DNA of 64,000 bases from Mycobacterium scrofulaceum (GTDB lineage: Bacteria > Actinomycetota > Actinomycetes > Mycobacteriales > Mycobacteriaceae), in assembly GCF_001667885.1 (NCBI RefSeq), contig NZ_LZJW01000093.1, positions 1 through 64,000 on the forward strand, written 5' to 3'. A program made the position numbers and the translations under genes. Below are positions 32,102 through 40,485 of this stretch, piece after piece. How positions within the stretch are numbered: position 1 is the stretch's first letter; every line of letters starts with the position of its first letter. Under the pieces are notes generated by a model. The model had not been told where the DNA came from. It made no database searches and worked only from the letters and a program-made list of their open reading frames with translations.

Positions 32102-33247
32102 GTGAGTATCGATACCGCTGGGGTCGGCGTCCGAGAAATCGACGTCGGGACGTTGCCGACCCGGTTTGCTCGCGGCTGGCACTGCCTGGGGTTGGCCAAA
32201 GACTTCCTCGACGGGCGGCCGCACCCGGTCAACATCTTCGGCACCAAGCTCGTCGTCTTCGCCGACACCGAGCACAATCTGCGGGTCCTGGACGCGTACT
32301 GCCGGCACATGGGCGGGGACTTGTCGCAGGGGATGGTCAAGGGCGATACGGTCGCCTGCCCGTTTCACGACTGGCGGTGGGGCGGCGACGGCAGGTGCAA
32401 GGACGTGCCCTACGCCAAGCGCACACCGCGAACGGCACGCACACGCACCTGGCCCACCGAGGTGCACAACGGTCTGTTGTTCGTCTGGCACGACCACGAG
32501 GGCAACTTGCCGTCCCCGGAAGTACAGATCCCCGACATCCCCGAGGCCGCTAGCGCCGAGTGGACGGACTGGCGGTGGCGCAGCGAGCTCATCGAGGGTT
32601 CCAACTGCCGCGAAATCGTCGACAACATCGTTGACATGGCGCATTTCTTCTACATCCACTATGGCTTCCCGACGTACTTCAAGAACGTCTTCGAGGGCCA
32701 CATCGCTTCGCAATACCTGCGCACCGTCGGGCGACCCGATGTGCTGCTCGGCGGTTCCCACTACACCGGCGAGCAGACGCTCGACTCCGAGGCGTCCTAC
32801 TTCGGCCCGTCGTTCATGATCAACTGGCTGCACAACAATTACGGCGGCTACAAAGTCGATTCGATCCTCGTCAACTGCCATTACCCCGTGACGCAGAACT
32901 CCTTCATGCTGCAGTGGGGCATCATCGTGCGAAAGCCCGAGGGCATGGACGAGGCCGCCACCGAGAAACTGTCCAAGGCGTTCACCGAGGGCGTCAGCAT
33001 GGGCTTCCTGCAGGACGTCGAAATCTGGAAGCACAAGACGCGAATCGAAAACCCGTTGCTGGTCGAAGAGGACGGCCCGGTCTATCAGCTCCGCCGCTGG
33101 TATCAACAGTTCTACGTGGATGCCGCCGACGTCAGCCCGCAGATGACCGACCGCTTCGAGTACGAGGTGGACACTACCGCCGCGAACAAGCACTGGCACA
33201 CCGAGGTGGAAGAGAACCTGCGGCCGAAGGTCGGTCAGCCGCAATAG
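32102..33247 (+). CDS. kshA: KshA-type 3-ketosteroid-9-alpha-monooxygenase, oxygenase component
   Basis: KshA hydroxylates C9 of 3-ketosteroids such as androstadienedione, opening ring B. The 381-residue protein has the Rieske 2Fe-2S ligands Cys67, His69 (YCRHMGG), Cys86 and His89 (CPFHDW). The mononuclear iron motif is DNIVDMAHFFYIHYG (D-x2-H-x4-H). Its GTG at 32102 has GGAGG seven bases upstream and a KstR-like box just before that. It converges with a CYP125-type gene, only three bases apart. In M. tuberculosis kshA lies in the distant cholesterol cluster, so this is probably an extra copy; the reductase KshB is not encoded here and would be shared. Substrate preference may differ. Confidence 0.92.
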   Translation: MSIDTAGVGVREIDVGTLPTRFARGWHCLGLAKDFLDGRPHPVNIFGTKLVVFADTEHNLRVLDAYCRHMGGDLSQGMVKGDTVACPFHDWRWGGDGRCKDVPYAKRTPRTARTRTWPTEVHNGLLFVWHDHEGNLPSPEVQIPDIPEAASAEWTDWRWRSELIEGSNCREIVDNIVDMAHFFYIHYGFPTYFKNVFEGHIASQYLRTVGRPDVLLGGSHYTGEQTLDSEASYFGPSFMINWLHNNYGGYKVDSILVNCHYPVTQNSFMLQWGIIVRKPEGMDEAATEKLSKAFTEGVSMGFLQDVEIWKHKTRIENPLLVEEDGPVYQLRRWYQQFYVDAADVSPQMTDRFEYEVDTTAANKHWHTEVEENLRPKVGQPQ

Positions 33248-33250
33248 GCT

Positions 33251-34501
33251 TCAGTGCGCGACCGGGCACCCACCGGTGTAGTCGACCTGCCAGTGCTTGA
33301 TGCCGTTGAGCCAGCCCGACCGGATCCGCTCCGGCTTCGAGATGGGAGTGAGGTCGGGCATGTGGTCGGCGATGGCGTTGAACATCAGGTTGATCGTCAA
33401 CTTGGCCAGGTTGGCGCCGATGCAGTAGTGCTCGCCGGTTCCACCGAATCCGACGTGCGGGTTCGGGTTTCGTAAGATGTCGAACTCGAACGGATCGGTG
33501 AAGACGTCCTCGTCGAAGTTGGCCGAACGGTAGAACATCAAGACCCGCTGACCCTTCTTGATCGTCGCCCCCGAAAGTCTCGTGTCCTGCTTGGCGGTGC
33601 GCTGGAATGCCGTCACGGGGGTGGCCCATCGGACGATCTCGTCCGCCGCGGTCTCCGGGCGCTCCTTCTTGTACAGCTCCCACTGGTCGGGGAAGTCGGC
33701 GAACGCCATCATGCCTTGCGTGATCGAATTGCGGGTGGTCTCGTTGCCGGCGACCGCGAGCATCATCACGAAAAACCCGAACTCGTCGTCGGAGAGTTTC
33801 TCGCCGTCGATATCCGCCTGAAGCAGCGTGGAAACGATGTCGTCGCCGGGATTTTCGGCCTTGGCCTCGGCCATTTTCATCGCGTAGGCCAGCACCTCCG
33901 CCGAGGACACCTTGGGATCGACATGCGCATACTCGGGATCCTCGGCGCCGGTCATCTCGTTGGACCAGCGGAACAACTTGCCGCGGTCCTCCTGCGGCAC
34001 GCCGAGCAGCCCGGCGATGGCCTGCAGCGGCAGTTCGCACGCGACCTGCTCGACGAAGTCGCCGGAGGTCTCGGCGGTGGCCGCCTTGGCGATCGCCTGT
34101 GCCCGCTCATTGAGCTCGTCGCGCAGCCGGCCGATCGCGCGCGGCGTGAACCCGCGCGAGATGATCCTGCGCAGCCGGGTGTGGTGCGGCGGGTCCATGT
34201 TGAGCAAGACGAACCGCTGCAGGTCGATGTCTTCGCGACTCATGTCGTCGGCGAAGCGCGGGATGGCGCCGTTGAGCCAGCTGGAGAAGACGTCGTTGCG
34301 CAGCGACACCTCCTTGACGTCCTTGTGCTTGGTCACCACCCAGAAGCCGCCGTCGTTGAAGCCGCCCTTGCCGATCGGCTGGTCACACCACCAAATGGGC
34401 GCGTGGTGGCGCAACTCGGCGAGCTCCTCGACGGGGAGGCGCTCGGCGTAGATGTCCGGGTCGGTCGGATCGAACCCGGGGGGAAGATGCGGGCAGGTCA
34501 T
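33251..34501 (-). CDS. cyp125: CYP125-type cytochrome P450 (steroid C26/27 hydroxylase family)
   Basis: CYP125 oxidises the side chain of cholesterol or cholestenone at its terminal methyl. This 416-residue P450 has the I-helix AVAGNETTRNSI, the K-helix E-x-x-R in DEIVRW and the heme ligand in VGFGGTGEHYCIGANLAK. Long blocks such as GLLGVPQEDRGKLF and SGWLNGIKHWQVDYTG are those of CYP125. Compared with Rv3545c, as I recall it, the N-terminus is about 17 residues shorter. The ATG at 34501 has GAGGAG seven bases upstream, and it follows the HsaA-type gene by 17 bp, so the two form an operon under the KstR-like box at 35797. Likely a second, diverged copy. Confidence 0.92.
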   Translation of the reverse strand: MTCPHLPPGFDPTDPDIYAERLPVEELAELRHHAPIWWCDQPIGKGGFNDGGFWVVTKHKDVKEVSLRNDVFSSWLNGAIPRFADDMSREDIDLQRFVLLNMDPPHHTRLRRIISRGFTPRAIGRLRDELNERAQAIAKAATAETSGDFVEQVACELPLQAIAGLLGVPQEDRGKLFRWSNEMTGAEDPEYAHVDPKVSSAEVLAYAMKMAEAKAENPGDDIVSTLLQADIDGEKLSDDEFGFFVMMLAVAGNETTRNSITQGMMAFADFPDQWELYKKERPETAADEIVRWATPVTAFQRTAKQDTRLSGATIKKGQRVLMFYRSANFDEDVFTDPFEFDILRNPNPHVGFGGTGEHYCIGANLAKLTINLMFNAIADHMPDLTPISKPERIRSGWLNGIKHWQVDYTGGCPVAH

Positions 34502-34518
34502 CGGTGGCTCCTCTCGGG

Positions 34519-35697
34519 TCAGACCATCGTGTCGCCGGGCGGCAGCCCGAATTCGTGGTTGCCGAAGATCATGTAGGCCCGCTCCGGATCGTTGGCGGCG
34601 TGCACGCGGCCGGCGTGTGCGTCGCGCCAGAACCGTTGCAGCGGTGCGCTATTGGCCAAGGCGGTCGCACCGGACGCGTCGAACAAGCGGTCTATCGAGG
34701 CGATGGCGCGCGCCGTGGCACGCACCTGGTCGCGACGGGCCCGGGTCCGCAGCTCGAACGGGACCTCCCGGCCCGCCACCAGGCACGAGTACTCGTCGGC
34801 GACATTGCCGATCAGCTGTCGCCACGCGGCGTCGATATCGCTGGCCGCCTCGGCGATGCGCACCTTGGCGAAGGGGTCGTCTTTGGACTTCTCGCCCGCG
34901 AACGCCGCGCGCACCCGCTGGCCTTGATGCTCGACGTGCGATTCGTAGGCGCCGTAGGCCATCCCGACGATAGGGGCGGTGATCGTGGTGGGATGCATAG
35001 TGCCCCAGGGCATTTTGTAGACGGGATCGGTGTTGACCAGCAACCCGCCGGCGGTGTGGTCGTTCATCGACCTGTAGGACAGGAACCGGTGCCGGGGTAC
35101 GAACACATTATTGATGTGCAGCGTGTTGCTGCCGGTGCCCTTCAGTCCGACGACATGCCAGACGTCGTCGATGCGGTAATCGCTGATCGGGATCAAGAAG
35201 CTGCCGAAGTCGACCGGCTGGCCGTCCTTGATCACCGGGCCGCCGACGAACGTCCACGTGGCGTGGTCGCAACCCGACGACCAGTTCCACGAACCGTTGA
35301 CCAGATAGCCGCCGTCGACGACCTGACCGGCGCCCATCGGGGCGTACGACGAAGAGATCCGCACGCTCGGGTCCTCGCCCCATAAATCCTGTTGGGCTTG
35401 CTGGTCGAACTGCGCCGCATGCCAGTTGTGCACGCCGAGGATCGACGCCACCCAACCCGTAGACCCGCACGCACTGGCCAAGCGCCGGACGGCCTCGAAA
35501 AAGATTGTCGGATCGCACTGCATCCCGCCCCACTGCGCGGGCTGCAACAGCCGGAAGAAGCCGATTTCCCGGAGCTCGCTGACGGTGGCGTCCGGCAGCC
35601 GCCGCAGCTCCTCCGTTTCCGGTGCCCGCTGCCGCAGCTTGGGCAACAGATCGTCGATGGCGGCCAGGACGGACTGGGTATCAAGGATGGGCGTCAC
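34519..35697 (-). CDS. hsaA: HsaA-type flavin-dependent 3-HSA monooxygenase, oxygenase subunit
   Basis: HsaA hydroxylates the phenolic ring of 3-HSA to the catechol, late in steroid ring degradation, using reduced FMN from HsaB. The 392-residue acyl-CoA-dehydrogenase-fold protein carries blocks that I recognise as HsaA: VCGSTGWV-like ACGSTGWVASILGVHNWH, RISSSYAPMGAG, NGSWNWSSGCDHATW, KMPWGTMHPTTITAPIVGMA, and the C-terminal FGNHEFGLPPGDTMV. The GTG at 35697 has GGAGG six bases before it; the frame upstream has no site. It is the first gene of a two-gene operon with the P450. No hsaB, hsaC or hsaD is nearby, so a reductase must come from elsewhere. Confidence 0.92.
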   Translation of the reverse strand: MTPILDTQSVLAAIDDLLPKLRQRAPETEELRRLPDATVSELREIGFFRLLQPAQWGGMQCDPTIFFEAVRRLASACGSTGWVASILGVHNWHAAQFDQQAQQDLWGEDPSVRISSSYAPMGAGQVVDGGYLVNGSWNWSSGCDHATWTFVGGPVIKDGQPVDFGSFLIPISDYRIDDVWHVVGLKGTGSNTLHINNVFVPRHRFLSYRSMNDHTAGGLLVNTDPVYKMPWGTMHPTTITAPIVGMAYGAYESHVEHQGQRVRAAFAGEKSKDDPFAKVRIAEAASDIDAAWRQLIGNVADEYSCLVAGREVPFELRTRARRDQVRATARAIASIDRLFDASGATALANSAPLQRFWRDAHAGRVHAANDPERAYMIFGNHEFGLPPGDTMV

Positions 35698-35796
35698 TGC
35701 TTTCCTCCACATCACGCACCTAGCCACAGACTAGAGAGCGTTGCAATTTTGGTCAGTATTTTGTTGTTGTCGCTGCTTATCGCAATAAAAACCCGA

Positions 35797-35814
35797 ACTG
35801 TAACTTGTTCTAGT
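35797..35814 (-). promoter_or_regulatory. KstR-like operator upstream of the HsaA/CYP125 operon
   Basis: ACTGTAACTTGTTCTAGT shares the core AAC-TT-GTT and the right flank CTAGT with the box before the KshA-type gene. It lies about 100 bp before the HsaA-type GTG. Two matching boxes flanking one convergent three-gene block strongly support a KstR regulon member. Confidence 0.75.
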
Positions 35815-35837
35815 TTTCGTCCCGCGCGGCGCCGACG

Positions 35838-35857
35838 CTAGGGCAAAAAGTCCCTAA
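35838..35857 (-). promoter_or_regulatory. Possible DosR-like box
   Basis: On the minus strand the sequence reads TTAGGGACTTTTTGCCCTAG. It has a perfect TAGGG/CCCTA inverted repeat and the half-site GGGACTTT of the dormancy regulator DosR, but the second half is degenerate. It lies about 140 bp before the HsaA-type start, beyond the KstR-like box. Confidence 0.35.
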
Positions 35858-36055
35858 CTGTGCTCGCCCGAGTGCGGCGGGCGGGGGGACGTCGTCGCGG
35901 ATTCGATCGGCAGCGCCGCGGACCTGGGATGGGAATCGAGAACTCAAGCGCGCCAACGAGATCTGCGAATGTGTTCGCTGCCCTCGGCCCCTTCGGGTCT
36001 CGCGACTCGCGTAACGGCTATCATCGAACGCCTCGGCGATTCGGTGGTTTCCGGC

Positions 36056-37444
36056 TCACTCGCGCGCGGCGGCCTTTTCCAGTTCGGTGAGCGCCGGCTC
36101 GATGCGGTCGGCCATGTCGTCGATGTCGTTGGCCACCTCGGGCGTGGTCACGAACCCGAAGTCGAGGTAGTCCGTATAGGAGAAGCAGGTGATGTTCAGG
36201 GCGACGTCCATCACGGGCGGCCCGAGCGGCACCAGCGAATCAAGTTTGGCGCCGGCCATGTACAGCGGGAACGGTGGACCCGGCACGTTGGACACAACGA
36301 GGTTGATGGGGGCCAGGTTTCGCGACAGGCCACTGGCCGTGTAGGCCCGGGCGGCCAGCTGCAACAGGCCGGGCGGCGTGGTCTCGGTCAGCCCCATGAT
36401 CTGGTGCGCCGACAACGCCTTGGCCATCAGCTTGGCGTTCTGGGTGCTCTCGTGGATGGCCCGCAGCCGCTCGGCCGGATCCTCGACGTCGGTGGCCAGC
36501 GAGACGGTCATCGAGCTCACCTGGTTGCCGACGTCGTCCTTGTTCTCGTCGGTGCGGGTGGAGACGGGGATCTGGGCGATCAGCGGTTTGCCGGGCAGCT
36601 CGCCCCGCTTCTGCAGATACTCGCGGGCCGCGCCGGCCACCAGCGCCAGCACGACGTCGTTGAGCTTGACGCCGTAGGCATCCTTGACGGCCTTGGCCCG
36701 GGCCAGCTCCACCCGGCAGCCGGTGATCCGCCGGTGCGGCGACACGGGCGCGTTGAACCGGGTCTTGGGCGCTTCGAAATAGCGTGGGGGCCGGCCGCTC
36801 ACACCGAGCGCGGCGATCTGCTGGCGCACCGTCTGCTCCACCAGCCGGGCGATGCGGAAGGGCGTCTTGACACCGACGTTGATCAGCGCGCCCACCGCCC
36901 GCCGCTCGATGCCCGGAATCCGGTTGCCCACCAGCGATCCCACCGTTTCCTGTTGCGGCGGCCGCGGTTCCGGCGTGACGTCCAAGAGGATTTCACCCAG
37001 GCCCGCGCCCGAGACGCCGTCGACGATGGCGTGGTGCATCTTGGTCAGCGACGCGATCCGGCCGCCCTCGACACCCTCGATCACCCACATCTCCCACAGG
37101 GGCCGGGCGCGGTCCAGCTTGTAGGACATCAACCGGCCCACCAGCTCCTCGAGCTCGCGCCGGCCACCGGGCGCCGGCACGGCGATGTGCCGGATGTGGA
37201 AATCGGGGTCCAGGTCCTCGTCCTCGACGAACCACGGCCGGTCCAGCCCGAGCGGCGCCCCGGTGACCCGCCATCGCAGCTGCGGCAATTCCGGCAGCCG
37301 TTCGATGATCAGTTCCCGCAGCCGCTGGAAGCTGTAATCCGGTGCGTCCTTCGGGTCGCAAATCGCGAGCGCGCCCACATGCATGTGCCAGCCAGCCGTC
37401 TCGGCCGACCAAAACGCCGCATCAACACTCGAGAGCCGTTTCAT
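36056..37444 (-). CDS. Wax ester synthase/diacylglycerol acyltransferase (Rv1425-like)
   Basis: WS/DGAT enzymes make triacylglycerol or wax esters from acyl-CoA. The 462-residue protein has the condensation-type active site [12 protein letters not shown], the N-terminal [13 protein letters not shown], and the second family block [17 protein letters not shown] followed by [16 protein letters not shown]. All are intact. The ATG at 37444 (MKRLSS) is the family start; the frame runs 20 codons further upstream without support. Gene order lipO then Rv1425 is interrupted here by the pseudogene and steroid genes. A link with the upstream fadD12/lipO operon in acyl-lipid turnover is plausible. Confidence 0.93.
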   Translation of the reverse strand: MKRLSSVDAAFWSAETAGWHMHVGALAICDPKDAPDYSFQRLRELIIERLPELPQLRWRVTGAPLGLDRPWFVEDEDLDPDFHIRHIAVPAPGGRRELEELVGRLMSYKLDRARPLWEMWVIEGVEGGRIASLTKMHHAIVDGVSGAGLGEILLDVTPEPRPPQQETVGSLVGNRIPGIERRAVGALINVGVKTPFRIARLVEQTVRQQIAALGVSGRPPRYFEAPKTRFNAPVSPHRRITGCRVELARAKAVKDAYGVKLNDVVLALVAGAAREYLQKRGELPGKPLIAQIPVSTRTDENKDDVGNQVSSMTVSLATDVEDPAERLRAIHESTQNAKLMAKALSAHQIMGLTETTPPGLLQLAARAYTASGLSRNLAPINLVVSNVPGPPFPLYMAGAKLDSLVPLGPPVMDVALNITCFSYTDYLDFGFVTTPEVANDIDDMADRIEPALTELEKAAARE

Positions 37445-37614
37445 CCCCCGACCGTAGCCCGCCGACCCCCGCCGGGACCAGCAAAAGCAAACAAACTCCC
37501 CCACCGGCTCAGTTGAGTCGACGATCGCATACCGTCACCCGGACACCCGCTGCGAATCCGAACCCTTGCGGCGCAAATCGCCGACGGTCCACGCGGCCAG
37601 CTCACGGGCTTCGA

Positions 37615-38577
37615 TCAGACGGTGCTCGCTTGCGGACTCGGCCACGCCGGGCCCGGCATCGACCGGATCCACGCCGAGGGAACCGACAAGACCCCAACCG
37701 CTGCGCGGCGGCCGACGCTCACACGGGGCACCGAGTCATCCGCGCCGGCTCCGGTCACCAGCCGCGAGTGCGCGGCCGTGGCCCTAGCCAGGGCGGCAGA
37801 CTTGTTGAGGGCGTTCAGGCGGTTGAGCGCGAGGTCACGCGGCGCCGACAGCGAACTCAACCTGGACAGTGGCGCCGCTACAGGCAGCAGGGACACGTCG
37901 AAGGAGGTTAGAGGCGAGGAGGCGAGCGCGTCGAGCGCTTCGGAAATCGCCGAGATCACTTGAGCGCCAGCCGTTATGACTTCCGGCGCCACCTGCAGAC
38001 GCCACTTGCGGGACGGTTTGGTGGCCGCGGCGCCCTGTCGCGCCCCCTCGCGGAGACGAGGAAGGGCCGGGGGCGAACTGAACGGTCTCAGCTTCCAGAT
38101 GCCCGCCGCGGCACGGGCGTAGGCATACATGGCGGCGGCGTCCTGAGCCCACATCCGATCGTAGCCAGCATCGGCGTCGGCGATCGCCGGACTCAGCTGG
38201 CCCAGCCAGTTCGTCGCGGCCAGCCCGACCCGCCGTCGCCGGTTGGCACCGATCACATGAGGCGCCACCACCGCCGCGAGTGTCAAACCGTAGGCGCTGG
38301 CGGCCGCCTCGGCCTGGGTGGCCGTCTGCCGGGCCTGCGCAGCGGCGGCCTCGAGCCACGCTGAATGGACCGCGACGGCGTGGTTCAGCGCCCGTGCCGA
38401 AGCGATCTGTTTCGTCGAGTCCAGCTCGGCCAACACCGCCCGGTAGTTCAGCGCCATGTCACCGAGGTTGCCGGCTAGCGCCCTCCAGGCCCGGGCGGCT
38501 TCCATCATCGATTCGGCGCCGGGTCCCGAATGCATTCGGCCGGAGTTGGTTTCCGGTGGCAGGGCACCGAAATCCAT
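37615..38577 (-). CDS. PPE family protein, divergent, lacking the W-x-G motif
   Basis: The 320-residue product starts [13 protein letters not shown], the PPE signature, and ends with a PPE-SVP motif (GVLSVPSAW). Where the other two PPE proteins have W-Q/R-G-P between the first helices, this one has LDSTKQIASARAL, so the W-x-G turn is gone. After the PPE domain the C-terminal half is unusually Arg/Lys/Ser-rich (REGARQGAAATKPSRKWRLQ). ATG at 38577 has GGAG eight bases before it; an ATG at 38619 would add 14 residues. It is the last of a same-strand group of three PPE genes. PPE proteins are usually exported by type VII systems with a PE partner; none is encoded next to it. Confidence 0.82.
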   Translation of the reverse strand: MDFGALPPETNSGRMHSGPGAESMMEAARAWRALAGNLGDMALNYRAVLAELDSTKQIASARALNHAVAVHSAWLEAAAAQARQTATQAEAAASAYGLTLAAVVAPHVIGANRRRRVGLAATNWLGQLSPAIADADAGYDRMWAQDAAAMYAYARAAAGIWKLRPFSSPPALPRLREGARQGAAATKPSRKWRLQVAPEVITAGAQVISAISEALDALASSPLTSFDVSLLPVAAPLSRLSSLSAPRDLALNRLNALNKSAALARATAAHSRLVTGAGADDSVPRVSVGRRAAVGVLSVPSAWIRSMPGPAWPSPQASTV

Positions 38578-38681
38578 CACCGGCTCCAGCCCAGTGCTAG
38601 GTGAAGTATGTTGCGCCATCGATGTTTTCTCTGCGGAGTGAAGGGATCGGGCCCGGGTGCTTAGGAGCCGCGTATTGGGAT

Positions 38682-39035
38682 TCAACCGCCTTTGCCGGCT
38701 CCGGCAGAGGCGTCGAGTTGCCGTGGGCAATACGACTTGGCCGATATCGTCGCGAACTGGGCGGCACCGTTGGTCGTCAGCGCGGGATTATTGTCCCGCA
38801 GGTCGTTGAGGAGCTGAAGACCGGACACGCCCCGAGAGATCAGGCCGCACACCGCCTTTCCGGCGGCGACGGCTTGATCCGGGTCCGCGAAACTGATTCC
38901 CACTCTGTGCAGGTCGGCGATGAAGACCTCGTTGTTTTCATCGGTCGCCGCCTCGTCCTCCCCGGGGACGGCGTGCGCGGGCGCCGCGGCAACGATGCCC
39001 AGTGACACACCGATAAGCGCTAACAGCAGCTTCAT
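38682..39035 (-). CDS. DUF732 secreted protein
   Basis: A 117-residue protein with an N-terminal signal peptide (MKLLLALIGVSLGIVAAAPAHA). The mature part is a DUF732 domain: DENNEVFIADLHRVGISFAD, a helix with KAVCGLISRG, and a second Cys in SAKSYCPRQLD. The two cysteines could form a disulfide. The function of DUF732 is unknown; such small exported proteins are numerous in mycobacteria. It lies between two PPE genes on the same strand, with gaps of about 100 bp either side, so it may be co-transcribed with them. Confidence 0.85.
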   Translation of the reverse strand: MKLLLALIGVSLGIVAAAPAHAVPGEDEAATDENNEVFIADLHRVGISFADPDQAVAAGKAVCGLISRGVSGLQLLNDLRDNNPALTTNGAAQFATISAKSYCPRQLDASAGAGKGG

Positions 39036-39131
39036 CAGTCCTCTCCTTCGACGCGAATCGTCGCAGTGGTTTCTCGCGATCGCTTGGCCGGGTTCGCGAT
39101 CTCGTCACGAAAACGGTTGCGCATGTGGCGT

Positions 39132-40472
39132 TTACCCCGACTTCGATTCCGCGCCGTCCGTCACGTGCACGGCGTGCACGCCCGGTGTCGTCCTGAGTTT
39201 GGCGACCAAATCATCGAGGCCGACCTCGTCGACGTTCCAGTGCTGAACTTGGTCGGGCATCTCCTGCAGTTGCGCGATGATGCGGTCGAGCTTGACCTGC
39301 GCCGTGCGCCGCTCACCGGTGCCGACACGGGTCTGCTGGATGCCCGTCGAACTGACCACGCGCGCCGCCGGGCCGCCCAGCGCACCGCCCGCCAGGCTGC
39401 CCAACGTCGCCTCGTTGACCAGGCCGGAGAAATCCATCGCCGCGGCCGCGGCCGCGCTGGTGCCGGGCAGGGAGGCCAGCCGGATCGCCGGGGCCGCGGC
39501 CGCCCAGCCGGGCGGCACCGAAAGCTTCCCCACCGTCGGCGCGCCACCCAGCACCGCCGACACCGGCTTGGCCGCGACCCCGGCCGCAACGTGGCCCGGC
39601 GATGCCAGACCGGCGCCCAGCGCGGTTTTCGACATCGCGGCGCTCCACGGCGCGTAGACGAAGAAGTTCTTCCACTGGGAGACGCCAAGGCTGATGCTGG
39701 CATTGGTGACGTTGGTCCACGTCGCCTGCGTGCCGATTTGGGAAATGCTGGAATACAACGTTTCCCACAGGGGCGCCACGTCCGGGCTCCCCGTAACTCC
39801 CCCGATCAGCTCCTGCCAAAACTTGGTGTACTGGCCGGTGAGCGAGGTGAGGTAGTCCTCGATCTGTTTCAGCCAAGATGACAGAGAGGTCGGCTGCGCC
39901 GCGGCGGTGGCGGCCGCCTGGGCCGCCGGTCCGGTGTCGTTGGTCGTGGCCGGCGCCTCCTCGAAGGGGGTCAGGTCGCCGGCCGACTCCGACGCGCTGG
40001 CGTAACTGAACATGGCGGCGACGTCTTGGGCCCACATCTGGGCGTATTCGTCCTCGGTCGCCGCGATCGCCGCGTCGTTCTGCCCCAGGAGGTTCGTCTG
40101 CAACAGTTCGGCCAACTCAATGCGGTTCGCAGCGACGAGCTGCGGCGGCACGGTAGCCGCGAGGGCGGCCTCGTACGCGGCGGCCGCTTGCCGGGCCTGG
40201 GTGGCGGTCTGCTCGGCCTGACCCGCGGTCGTCGACAGCCACGCCAGGTACGGCGCTGCCGCCGCGGCCATCGACTCCGACGACGGGCCCTGCCACGACT
40301 CGCCGACCAGGTCCGAGATCACCGCGCCGTAAGAGGCGGCGGTGGAGTGCAACTCGGCCGCCAGCGTGTCCCAGGCCGCGGCGCTGGCGAGCAGCGGCCC
40401 GGCGCCGGGGCCCGCGTAGACCTGAGTGGAGATCACCTCCGGTGGCAGCGTTGCGAAATCGCTGAAAACCAT
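39132..40472 (-). CDS. PPE family protein, SVP subgroup
   Basis: The 446-residue protein starts MVFSDFATLPPEVISTQVYAG and has the helical-hairpin turn ESWQGPSSESM (W-x-G), then YLAWLSTTAGQAEQTATQA. The SVP motif is VGKLSVPPGWAAAAP, around residue 320. A charged tail beyond it (KLDRIIAQLQEMPDQVQHW) is less typical. It is likely exported by an ESX system. The gene starts 13 bp after the stop of another PPE gene, so the two form an operon. No PE gene accompanies them, so a partner must come from elsewhere. Confidence 0.93.
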   Translation of the reverse strand: MVFSDFATLPPEVISTQVYAGPGAGPLLASAAAWDTLAAELHSTAASYGAVISDLVGESWQGPSSESMAAAAAPYLAWLSTTAGQAEQTATQARQAAAAYEAALAATVPPQLVAANRIELAELLQTNLLGQNDAAIAATEDEYAQMWAQDVAAMFSYASASESAGDLTPFEEAPATTNDTGPAAQAAATAAAQPTSLSSWLKQIEDYLTSLTGQYTKFWQELIGGVTGSPDVAPLWETLYSSISQIGTQATWTNVTNASISLGVSQWKNFFVYAPWSAAMSKTALGAGLASPGHVAAGVAAKPVSAVLGGAPTVGKLSVPPGWAAAAPAIRLASLPGTSAAAAAAMDFSGLVNEATLGSLAGGALGGPAARVVSSTGIQQTRVGTGERRTAQVKLDRIIAQLQEMPDQVQHWNVDEVGLDDLVAKLRTTPGVHAVHVTDGAESKSG

Positions 40473-40485
40473 TGCCGCACCTTTC

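Larger units (their letters stand above)
35698..36055. other. Intergenic region upstream of the HsaA/CYP125 operon
   Basis: This 358-bp stretch holds the promoter region of the minus-strand steroid operon. It contains an A/T-rich segment (35740-35795), a KstR-like box and a DosR-like palindrome. I see no convincing gene in it; the downstream part towards the WS/DGAT stop at 36056 looks featureless. Confidence 0.7.
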
